Shown here: positions 1-7,863 of the stretch, piece by piece
Layout of the letters: each line of letters opens with the position of its first letter
Numbering within the stretch: position 1 is the first letter of the stretch
Source of the DNA: Bacteroidota bacterium
GTDB lineage: Bacteria > Bacteroidota > Bacteroidia > Bacteroidales > FEN-979
DNA length: 64,000 bases
Assembly (NCBI GenBank): GCA_026391835.1
Contig: JAPLDF010000043.1
Coordinates: forward strand, 1-64,000
Reading direction: 5' to 3'
Notes under the pieces: generated by a model
What the model saw: the letters and a program-made list of their open reading frames with translations, nothing else
What the model was told of the DNA's origin: nothing
Databases searched by the model: none
Program-made: the position numbers and the translations under genes

Positions 1-2
1 AA

Positions 3-134
3 GGATGGTTCAATTGGTTGATTGAAAAAACAGATTTTCAAAGAGCGAGTAAAGTGCGATCAGCCAAAGGCCTTCTTGTTCATGTTTTCGGTAAGTTGGC
101 TGCCGCGTTTATTTATTTGATTTTTAACCCTTGA
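3..134 (+). CDS. C-terminal end of an unidentified protein (cut by window edge)
   Basis: An open frame enters from the left edge and stops with TGA at 132-134, giving 43 residues. The tail has a basic stretch followed by a hydrophobic segment ending in FIYLIFNP, which would suit the end of a membrane-associated protein. It lies just upstream of, and on the same strand as, the glycosyltransferase gene, so it may belong to a polysaccharide or envelope cluster to the left. The family cannot be named from this fragment. Confidence rests only on the open frame and its plausible composition. Confidence 0.5.
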   Translation, partial: GWFNWLIEKTDFQRASKVRSAKGLLVHVFGKLAAAFIYLIFNP

Positions 135-167
135 TTCACATGATTAACATGATTATATGAAGGAATT

Positions 168-199
168 TTGTAATACAATCAAATGTGAATATAATTTTG
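168..199 (+). promoter_or_regulatory. Bacteroidota-type promoter of the glycosyltransferase gene
   Basis: TTG at 168-170 is followed after 21 bases by TAATTTTG at 192-199, matching the -33 TTG and -7 TAnnTTTG elements of the Bacteroidota primary sigma factor. Transcription would begin near 205, leaving a leader of about 45 bases before the ATG at 252. Confidence 0.55.
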
Positions 200-251
200 C
201 ATTATGTGAAAAAATAAAATATTTTTGTCATCCAAAAAATATTGGTAACCA

Positions 252-1019
252 ATGATATTGAATAAGAAAATTATCGTTGTACTTCCTGCATATAATGCTG
301 AAAGAACTCTTGAGAATACTTTTCGTGAAATTCCATCGAATATTGTAGATGAAATCATTTTATGCGATGATAAAAGCACCGATGCCACATTAGAGGTTGC
401 AAAATCAATTGGTATTAAACATGTTATCCTTCATGAAAAAAACATGGGATATGGGGCAAATCAGAAATCCTGTTACAAGTTAGCATTGGATTTAAATGCA
501 GATATTGTTATTATGCTTCACCCTGATTTTCAATACACCCCGAAACTAATCCCATCAATGGTCTACCTGATTGCATACGATTTGTATGATGTCGTTCTTG
601 GATCCAGAATATTAAATGGAAAACCAATAAAACAGGGGATGCCTCCATATAAATATATTGCCAACCGGGCTTTAACACTGATACAGAATTTTTTTTTCTG
701 CATAAAATTGTCAGAGTACCATTCAGGTTATAGGGCCTATTCACGTAAAGTTTTACTAAAAATTGACTTTAGGTTCAATGATAACGATTTTGTCTTTGAC
801 AATCAATTCTTATCTCAGGTGATTTTTAAAAAATTCAGGATTGCTGAAATACCTTGTCCAACATCCTATCATGAAAATGCTTCATCCATTGGTTTTTCGA
901 AAAGTGTTGTTTATGGATTGGGCGTCTTGAAAAACTGTATCAAGCACCTTTTACATAAACTTGGAGTTATGGATAATCACATTTACAGGGAGTTGTTGCC
1001 AGCAGAGTCCCAGCCCTGA
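252..1019 (+). CDS. Family 2 glycosyltransferase (polyprenyl-phosphate sugar transferase-like)
   Basis: 255-residue GT-A fold glycosyltransferase of the GT2 / dolichol-phosphate mannosyltransferase-like group. Visible motifs are the N-terminal VVLPAYNAE strand (about 9-17), the nucleotide-binding DD at 39-40 and HPDFQY at 90-95, which stands where most relatives have a DADLQ-type metal motif. Such enzymes move a sugar from a nucleotide donor to a lipid carrier or glycan at the inner face of the cytoplasmic membrane. There is no clear C-terminal membrane anchor, so it is probably soluble or peripheral. It has its own promoter and is convergent with the giant NTPase gene, 15 bases away. The acceptor cannot be read from sequence. 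Confidence 0.85.
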   Translation: MILNKKIIVVLPAYNAERTLENTFREIPSNIVDEIILCDDKSTDATLEVAKSIGIKHVILHEKNMGYGANQKSCYKLALDLNADIVIMLHPDFQYTPKLIPSMVYLIAYDLYDVVLGSRILNGKPIKQGMPPYKYIANRALTLIQNFFFCIKLSEYHSGYRAYSRKVLLKIDFRFNDNDFVFDNQFLSQVIFKKFRIAEIPCPTSYHENASSIGFSKSVVYGLGVLKNCIKHLLHKLGVMDNHIYRELLPAESQP

Positions 1020-1034
1020 TAAATGGCGACTCGT

Positions 1035-4000
1035 TTACTCGTTAGGTATTTCGGCTAGCTGGGTCATACTGTACTTTTCCGCATTAAAAATATCAGACAA
1101 ATGATGATTTCTTTTTAATTTAGAAATTAATCCCCTGATTAATTTATGATTGATTTTAAATCGTTCATTGGCCGCTGAAAAGTGATATTGCCTGTCGTTA
1201 AAGTCGTCATTGTTGAATGACATAAATTCGATCAGGTTTTTATAGGCTTTGCCTTCTGTATGCATTTCTACAGACATATAGAAATTTCTTATGGCTTCGC
1301 TTTTCTGATACCTGGCAGTAATAAAAGGAAGGTTATTTTCCTCAATGAGTTTCCCGAGAGTTTCGCGTATTCTGTCGTTGTTAGCTTTCATACTTGAAAT
1401 ACGCCTAAATTCAATGAATTTCTCCTGCAACTCATCAATTTTCATTTTGAGTGAATCATCATTTATTGAAGAGTTGATTTTTGTTTGGATATACTCGCCG
1501 ATTTTATTCAATTCATCATGAACCTGCGCTCCATTTTTACTCTTGTCAGCTTTGGAAAGAATAAAATGAAATTTCCGATAATAATAATAAATCTGTGACC
1601 AGAATGCCAATTTTTTATGAGTACTTCCAATAAAAGAATAGTTCAGGATGTAGGATACGCTATAGGTATTACAAAGCTTGATTATTTCCTGGAGGCAATA
1701 AATCGAATCAGTAATAATAAATTCTAGGGTTTCAAAAAAGATTTCGAGACTATCTGCCGCTGAGTTTGCTGATTTTTCGTTTAATACATTTATGAAATCC
1801 GAGTATAAACTATTAAATGAGTTTAATTTATCATTCTCACAGGGCAAATCAAGTAAAGAAGAAAAAAAGTCAAATGCAATCATGTCCTCTGATTTTTCAG
1901 CATTAAATAACTTCTTAAATACCTCATAGTTAAGCATTGCTTTGAAACGCAGATTCAACAGCCGGTTAAATACACTTTCATTCAATGAATAGGGTGAAAT
2001 CAGGTTTGCTTTATACAGTTCAATTAGATATTCACGCGATTCGATTTCAGGCAGGCATTTTAATTTAATTTCTTCAAAAACCAGAATTATTTCAGTAATA
2101 TCAACATTTATTGAGGATCTGTTTAGTGAAATATCAGGGCCGGTATTATTAATGCTAAATATGTCTTTATATTTATTGATTTCAAAAAGGTGTATATTTT
2201 CATAGGCATTGTAAATTGCCTTAATGGCCGAATTCACCAGGGAGTCTCTAATATTATCCAGAATACCCATGGTTATGGCATTTTTTAGGTTTTTATCAGT
2301 TGTAAGATTTGTCCTTATCAGGTAAAGTATTTTTGTTAATTGAATAGCATATTTCTTGTGCTCATTTGCTTTTTTGAAGAAAATCGCTGAAAAATAATAG
2401 TTCAGGAATACCAGATCGGTTTTTGAAGGAGGTATTGAGCCGTCACCTGAAAGAATATTCAGTACATTCTCAAAATTGGTTGAACCCTTTGTTTTCGATT
2501 CTTTTAAAGTTTTTATAAACAAAACAAAGAATTCTGTATTGATTGATTGTTCTCCAACACAACAGCTGAAAAATATATCACCCCTGTCGGATAACAGTTT
2601 AGCCAGAATCTTATAGGTTATTGCTTTTGGATCCTGGAACGCCATTTTATCATTTAACCCCCTATTTAATTTTATATAATCAGCTAGATTTGAGTCATCA
2701 ATAGGTTTATCAAAGTCAATAATTTGCTGCAATAAAAGCGATAGTCCTTTGTAATTGAAATAACATGCCCAGCATGAGGGTTTACTCCCTGCCTTGATTA
2801 TCTCCTTAATGGTAGCGCTGCAGTGAATCTGGTGATTGTTGCATCTACAATGGAAATTTCTGATCTGGGTTATCTCCGTGTCAGTGTAATAGCCACTGTT
2901 TTTGCAAATTTCAAGTAGTTGTGATGGGAAGTCAGATTCGATAATTCCATTTTTATAAAATAAAATATCGCTAACCTTTCCATAAAAATCAGCCTGCATT
3001 AAAAATTTCTCTTCACTCTTTACTGCTTTAATTAAAAAGGTAAACTCTTTCTCAAGCCGGAAAATATTTTCTTTGGTTATCCCATCCAGGTGGCTTTTTT
3101 CGAGTATCTGAAATTTTGCCAGGATGGGCTGGTATAACAATTTGATTCCTTCAAAGGATGAAATTTTAAAGATGATATCCTGTATCTGAGGGGTAAGTCG
3201 TCGTGAAATCGTTTGCAGGAAAGTCTTGATTTTGTCATTTTCCTTGAGTTGGTCTGAGTTATTTACATAGCAGATTTCATGGTCGTTATAAGGGTCAAAT
3301 TCTCGTGGTTCAATGTTTTGTTCAAATAATGTTTCTGCTCTGTTGCTGTCTTTTATAATAATTATCCCCCTATTATTTTCTTTTGCAACGAGGGTTTCTT
3401 GCAACCCTATTTCCGAGAGGTTTATATCTCTGTACGAGATAAGCAAACTGGTCAATTCTCCATAAGTAAGGTATGCAGAATCGTACGATTTTCGTTTTTC
3501 ATAGGTATAGCCAAGTTTTAACATATTTCGCACCAGCAGCACCATTAAAGGGACATTCAGATCATTTTTTGGTAAATTCCTAAGGATCTGTAGACTGTCG
3601 AGATATTCAACAACGGCTTCGGTCAACTCTTCATCATAAAAATGGAGATCACCCAGAATCATGTGAATATAGGATATTGAGTTCACATAATTCTGTTTAT
3701 CTACGCCACCCGATGGTTGGTTATACCTGTTTTCTAAAATCACAAGGTATTTCCTGAAATATTGTTTAAGCGAAAGTGATTCATCAAGTGAGAAACTGAA
3801 CGAAGCAGAGGCTCTTTCGGAGGTTTTAGTTAAAAATGAAATTTCATGGGTGATCTTTTTTGAAAACCTGAATTCATGCAGACCACTGATAATCTCTTGA
3901 ATGTGTGTGAGTGAAAGGAATTGCAGAATATCGGTAATGAAATTTCTTAACTCGGTGGGCTTGCTGAAGTCGATCAGTTCAGGAGTAAGTTCAATATTTC

Positions 4001-7000
4001 TCCAAGAAAATGAGTGTTTGTGAAATTTGAAGATCTGGTCCAGTAAAAAGGATGTTGCCACTAGAAGCCGGTCACCATGCTTTTTATTACTGTTGCTGAT
4101 ATTCAATATGATCGGATTTGCAAGATAGTTGATAATCCCAATTGTAAATTGCTCAAAGTAATCAAAGGCAAGGAATGCATTAGAGTTTTTAAACTTTTGA
4201 ACTATAAGTTTTTCATTGTCGGCAAGGCCATTTAGGGATTCATTTTCAATAAAATCTTCAAATAATTTTGTTATTTTCTTAGGGGCGCCATTGCTTGAAT
4301 GGGTTAAATACGTAATAAACTGTTGCAATATTGAGATGATCTTTTCCCGTTTCTGCCGGGCAATTATTTGTTCCTGTTTTGTTTTATTGAATTCATTTTG
4401 TTCATTTAATTCAGGAAATGTAGAGTATAGGTATCTGTTATATTCACTTAAATTGTAAATCCCGTTGCATTTGAAATTATAAGGAAACAAAAACTGGCAA
4501 ACATATTCTTCAGTCATACTTGTTATATCTGAGAAACTAGGATCAGAATCATCAGACAGGAAACTTGGAATGTATATTACATCATGAAAAATACTACCAA
4601 TGAAGTAGTTGCGATCTGAAACATCGGCTAACGATGCATCGTATATTTCCTTGCCAGCGATAAAAATAAATTTAGCCTGGGCTGTTGTTAAAAAATATTT
4701 TAAATTTGACAATAAGCTTAAGATGGCATGTTTACGGTTCCTTGCAGCATCCGGCGAAAAATAATGCGGTGAATTACTGTTAAAAGGTTCCTCCGTATCA
4801 CTATGCAAATTATTCGGCAACGGCTCAATTTTATCCAGTTCGTCAAAAATTATAATTATATCAGGGCGAGTATATACCCTCGGTATTTTTTGTATCATTT
4901 CAAATACCGAGATCAGCCTCTTTTCAATTTCCCTTACATCGGCAATCGGATACGATCTTTCCCGTTTTCTGTTCACAGAAAAATTGAACAGGGTATTTGA
5001 TTTTTCAATTTTGGTGTTCATTCCTTCAGTAATCTGTGCGTTAATCTGTTCTTCTATATTGCTTAATTCTCTGATAACCATACTATGAGTTACTAATCCA
5101 TAGTTGAACAGTTTGAATGACAGTTTAATTAAAAACATTACGAGAAACAGAAAAACAATGAAAGCATAATCAGGATGTATTGGAAAAAATTTATATAGTT
5201 GGGAATTTGTATTGAACGCGAAATTCAAATAATTTATATCTATAAAGTTACCGAAAATCAACAATTTAGATATAATTACAGAAAATTGAAAAATAATGGA
5301 TTTAAGCAATTCAAATATTTTTATAATTATCAGGTCGACAAAATTGAAAATGTTTAATAGGACAGACCTTTTTTCAAGTCTCGAAAATGTCAGGTAATCA
5401 GTCAAAATATTTGCACTATTTGGTTGAATTGTATTGTAAATAACTGATCGGTTACCAGATTTGTTGACTGAAAATATAGCTGTTTTAAGTGTTAAACTAT
5501 CGTCGTTTATTTGATGGTTCTGATTGTTAAATTTCAACAGTTTTTCAATATATTCATCTTTGCCTTTTGTTTTAAGAATATAGGGATATTTTATAGGAGC
5601 ATTCCAACTACTTGCATTTGCAATTTGATTCGATCCCGATAACAGGTTTATTTTAATGGTATCCTGTTGGGCACTTTCACAGGCTTGGTAGATAGCCTTC
5701 ATAACAAAAAAACTGTTGCATATATCCACCGCTGAAGGAGGCAGTTGATGCCGATATGCATCTTCGAAATCAGGTACTAAAATTTTATGGTTATTTGCAA
5801 AATGGATTAACTCATTAATGTCAATTCCCGAATAATTATTTGATATTAGATTATTACTTTTCTTTGAATATAGCCCTATAGTGGATTTGTAATTAGTAAT
5901 ATTATTAGCGTTTGAACTAGCAACCTGCTGCGATGGCAAAGCGAGATAGTAATAAGAATAGGGCGCAAGATATGATCTAACGGAAGTTGAAAAGTAATTG
6001 TAGAAAAGAAAACCGCAGATAAAGTAGAACACTATAATATTAAGCACTTTCCATGTAAAATTTTTTCTTAATGAGGCTTTATGGGCCTTGTATTTTGACA
6101 ATATATTTTTTGTAAGGAGTACAAGGATATCTTTTTCTTTTAGATCATCATGGCCCAAATTAATTTTAATACATATTCTTGAGGAATAATTAAAATATTG
6201 CTGCACTGCTTTTTTAAAGGTTATGAGGAGGTTAGTAAAAAGCCAGTACCATTCCCTTATTGAAGGATGTTTGCGTATATATTGCTTATTTAAATTCTTG
6301 GATTTGAACAGGAAATAAGTGCTGAATGCAATGGTAATGTATAATGAGGGAAATTTTATCCACGATGCACAATAGGCATTGGAGATAGTGGAATGCCTGT
6401 AAAAGATAAAGAAAAAAAAGTAAATGGATGATATAACGGCTAATAGAAATTCAAATATAAAGTAGAATTGGCATTTGATTTCTAAATACCTGATCATTTT
6501 CCGATTTTTTGGTGCAAACACAATTGAACATAAATTCACTATGAGAACTATTAAAATGGGTATAATCGTAATTAAAAAGACCATCATAAAATGTACCTGC
6601 TTCGTTACATGATGTTCTGGTGGATTAACCATTGCTGGAAATTCAATTTTGCAGACTTGGTAAATAACAAAAAATAAAAATATCAAACTAAAATCCTGAC
6701 AAATTGTCGAAAAAATTTGTTTTGCTGATTTATTACTTTTAATAAGAATAAAATCAAAATAAACCGGGAGGTTCTTGAAGAAATTTGAATTCTTCAGCAA
6801 AACATTGTCATTGTTTTTAAAATATAATCTTGAAAAAATGATGAAAAGTGAGAGTGCACAACCAAGGATGATCTCATTCTGTAGCGTATTTTTTAAAAAA
6901 TTATCGATAAAAAAGCAGAGAAGGACAATGAGAAAATAAATTCTCAGATAGCGTGAGAAAATATAAAATGGTTTATGGGCTGAACTTATTTCATCAATAG

Positions 7001-7247
7001 TTTTGGAGACAAAGCTAGATTTGCCGACACCACGTTGTCCAGTAACTAAATATGCCCCCGATTTTGACCCACTATTTGTTAATAAGGCCTGCAACCTCTT
7101 GATCAGCTTTTCCCGACCAATGAAGCGGCTGTCGATATTATCGATCTCTGAGGGACCGTGAAAATAGGAATACCGATGTAATTCAATATAGACTTTTTTG
7201 ATCTTTGAAGAATAATTATGAGACAAGAACTTGGTAAAATCAGCCAT
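1035..7247 (-). CDS. Giant transmembrane P-loop NTPase, KAP/STAND-like, with split ATPase core
   Basis: 2070-residue protein. It starts with a short cytosolic part (RFIGREKLIKRL at 41-52) and Walker A GQRGVGKS at 70-77. About 720 residues follow before Walker B IIIIFDELD at 797-805. That insert has hydrophobic segments near 101-117, 122-140, 185-200, 218-243, 260-282, 300-314, 398-418, 630-665 and 692-712, with a hydrophilic Asn/Ser-rich block at about 420-625 that is probably extracytoplasmic. FIFIAGKE near 860 resembles a sensor strand. Membrane helices between Walker A and B are the hallmark of KAP NTPases, whose bacterial member PifA excludes phage T7. The last 1150 residues are mostly helical, TPR-like, with a Cys/His cluster at 1466-1495. 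It is a lone gene and visibly AT-rich. A defence or signalling role is inferred; the exact family is uncertain. Confidence 0.8.
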   Translation of the reverse strand: MADFTKFLSHNYSSKIKKVYIELHRYSYFHGPSEIDNIDSRFIGREKLIKRLQALLTNSGSKSGAYLVTGQRGVGKSSFVSKTIDEISSAHKPFYIFSRYLRIYFLIVLLCFFIDNFLKNTLQNEIILGCALSLFIIFSRLYFKNNDNVLLKNSNFFKNLPVYFDFILIKSNKSAKQIFSTICQDFSLIFLFFVIYQVCKIEFPAMVNPPEHHVTKQVHFMMVFLITIIPILIVLIVNLCSIVFAPKNRKMIRYLEIKCQFYFIFEFLLAVISSIYFFFFIFYRHSTISNAYCASWIKFPSLYITIAFSTYFLFKSKNLNKQYIRKHPSIREWYWLFTNLLITFKKAVQQYFNYSSRICIKINLGHDDLKEKDILVLLTKNILSKYKAHKASLRKNFTWKVLNIIVFYFICGFLFYNYFSTSVRSYLAPYSYYYLALPSQQVASSNANNITNYKSTIGLYSKKSNNLISNNYSGIDINELIHFANNHKILVPDFEDAYRHQLPPSAVDICNSFFVMKAIYQACESAQQDTIKINLLSGSNQIANASSWNAPIKYPYILKTKGKDEYIEKLLKFNNQNHQINDDSLTLKTAIFSVNKSGNRSVIYNTIQPNSANILTDYLTFSRLEKRSVLLNIFNFVDLIIIKIFELLKSIIFQFSVIISKLLIFGNFIDINYLNFAFNTNSQLYKFFPIHPDYAFIVFLFLVMFLIKLSFKLFNYGLVTHSMVIRELSNIEEQINAQITEGMNTKIEKSNTLFNFSVNRKRERSYPIADVREIEKRLISVFEMIQKIPRVYTRPDIIIIFDELDKIEPLPNNLHSDTEEPFNSNSPHYFSPDAARNRKHAILSLLSNLKYFLTTAQAKFIFIAGKEIYDASLADVSDRNYFIGSIFHDVIYIPSFLSDDSDPSFSDITSMTEEYVCQFLFPYNFKCNGIYNLSEYNRYLYSTFPELNEQNEFNKTKQEQIIARQKREKIISILQQFITYLTHSSNGAPKKITKLFEDFIENESLNGLADNEKLIVQKFKNSNAFLAFDYFEQFTIGIINYLANPIILNISNSNKKHGDRLLVATSFLLDQIFKFHKHSFSWRNIELTPELIDFSKPTELRNFITDILQFLSLTHIQEIISGLHEFRFSKKITHEISFLTKTSERASASFSFSLDESLSLKQYFRKYLVILENRYNQPSGGVDKQNYVNSISYIHMILGDLHFYDEELTEAVVEYLDSLQILRNLPKNDLNVPLMVLLVRNMLKLGYTYEKRKSYDSAYLTYGELTSLLISYRDINLSEIGLQETLVAKENNRGIIIIKDSNRAETLFEQNIEPREFDPYNDHEICYVNNSDQLKENDKIKTFLQTISRRLTPQIQDIIFKISSFEGIKLLYQPILAKFQILEKSHLDGITKENIFRLEKEFTFLIKAVKSEEKFLMQADFYGKVSDILFYKNGIIESDFPSQLLEICKNSGYYTDTEITQIRNFHCRCNNHQIHCSATIKEIIKAGSKPSCWACYFNYKGLSLLLQQIIDFDKPIDDSNLADYIKLNRGLNDKMAFQDPKAITYKILAKLLSDRGDIFFSCCVGEQSINTEFFVLFIKTLKESKTKGSTNFENVLNILSGDGSIPPSKTDLVFLNYYFSAIFFKKANEHKKYAIQLTKILYLIRTNLTTDKNLKNAITMGILDNIRDSLVNSAIKAIYNAYENIHLFEINKYKDIFSINNTGPDISLNRSSINVDITEIILVFEEIKLKCLPEIESREYLIELYKANLISPYSLNESVFNRLLNLRFKAMLNYEVFKKLFNAEKSEDMIAFDFFSSLLDLPCENDKLNSFNSLYSDFINVLNEKSANSAADSLEIFFETLEFIITDSIYCLQEIIKLCNTYSVSYILNYSFIGSTHKKLAFWSQIYYYYRKFHFILSKADKSKNGAQVHDELNKIGEYIQTKINSSINDDSLKMKIDELQEKFIEFRRISSMKANNDRIRETLGKLIEENNLPFITARYQKSEAIRNFYMSVEMHTEGKAYKNLIEFMSFNNDDFNDRQYHFSAANERFKINHKLIRGLISKLKRNHHLSDIFNAEKYSMTQLAEIPNE

Positions 7248-7740
7248 ACGCCTTGAGTTAGATGTGTGGATATCAGTTTTATTTGAAGATTAACTTTTAA
7301 TGTGGCAGAACGTTGAAATCTAAAGCCAGAAAGACGTAATTTTTGTTCATTGCCCAATGGTTCTGTATTTGATCAAGATTAATACATTAGACACCATTAT
7401 TATTCCCCTAGAACTGCCAATAATACACGATTCATATGTGTCATTTTACAAAGTAAAATTAAAACAAAATTTAAATGTTAAACTGTTTTGTAAAATTTAC
7501 AGTAATTATTATTTCCCATTTTTGAAAAACTATTACCACTAACCTCGAAGTGGCTGTCCATAATAACTGTCTTCCTGGTCTGATAATAATTTATTTAAGG
7601 TAGTCAATTTAAAACCGTGGAAGGCGGGCGATCTAATCAGCGTATCCTTTATAATAACCGTGTTCAGGATAACAGCTGTTCACACCAGAAAACAGAATCT
7701 GTTATAATTTGAAACGGATAACGAATAAAAAACCAAATTC
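7248..7740. other. AT-rich intergenic stretch
   Basis: No credible gene was found between the giant NTPase and the pullulanase. The only ORF, on the plus strand at 7357-7542, encodes a low-complexity, hydrophobic peptide with no recognisable motif. A 10-bp palindrome AACAGCTGTT lies at 7671-7680. AT content falls towards the right end, so the stretch may mark the border of the AT-rich segment. Confidence 0.5.
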
Positions 7741-7746
7741 ATGGGT

Positions 7747-7810
7747 GTTGGGATATGCCGTGGTGTAGGGACATGCCATGGTGTAGGGACATGCCATGGC
7801 ATGTCCCTAC
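7747..7810. repeat. Palindromic repeat cluster before the pullulanase gene
   Basis: Two identical 18-bp tandem units (7763-7780 and 7781-7798) carry the core GTAGGGACATGCCATG, and a degenerate third copy precedes them at 7747-7762. The last unit runs into its own reverse complement, making a perfect 28-bp palindrome at 7783-7810 whose left half is GTAGGGACATGCCA. The element resembles dispersed REP-like palindromes. It sits just upstream of the predicted pullulanase -7 box and could form a hairpin or bind a protein. Confidence 0.85.
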
Positions 7811-7831
7811 GGTTCGTCAACCGATTTATAA

Positions 7832-7839
7832 TAACTTTG
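7832..7839 (+). promoter_or_regulatory. -7 promoter element of the pullulanase gene
   Basis: TAACTTTG matches the Bacteroidota TAnnTTTG element exactly. It lies 25 bases before the chosen ATG at 7864 and just after the 28-bp palindrome. No good -33 TTG is seen at the usual distance, because that position falls at the edge of the palindrome. Confidence 0.45.
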
Positions 7840-7863
7840 CTCCTGCATCAAATAATACCACCC

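Noticed and set aside
7357-7542. 61-residue plus-strand ORF after the giant NTPase
   Set aside because: Low-complexity, AT-driven hydrophobic peptide with no promoter, ribosome site or motif.
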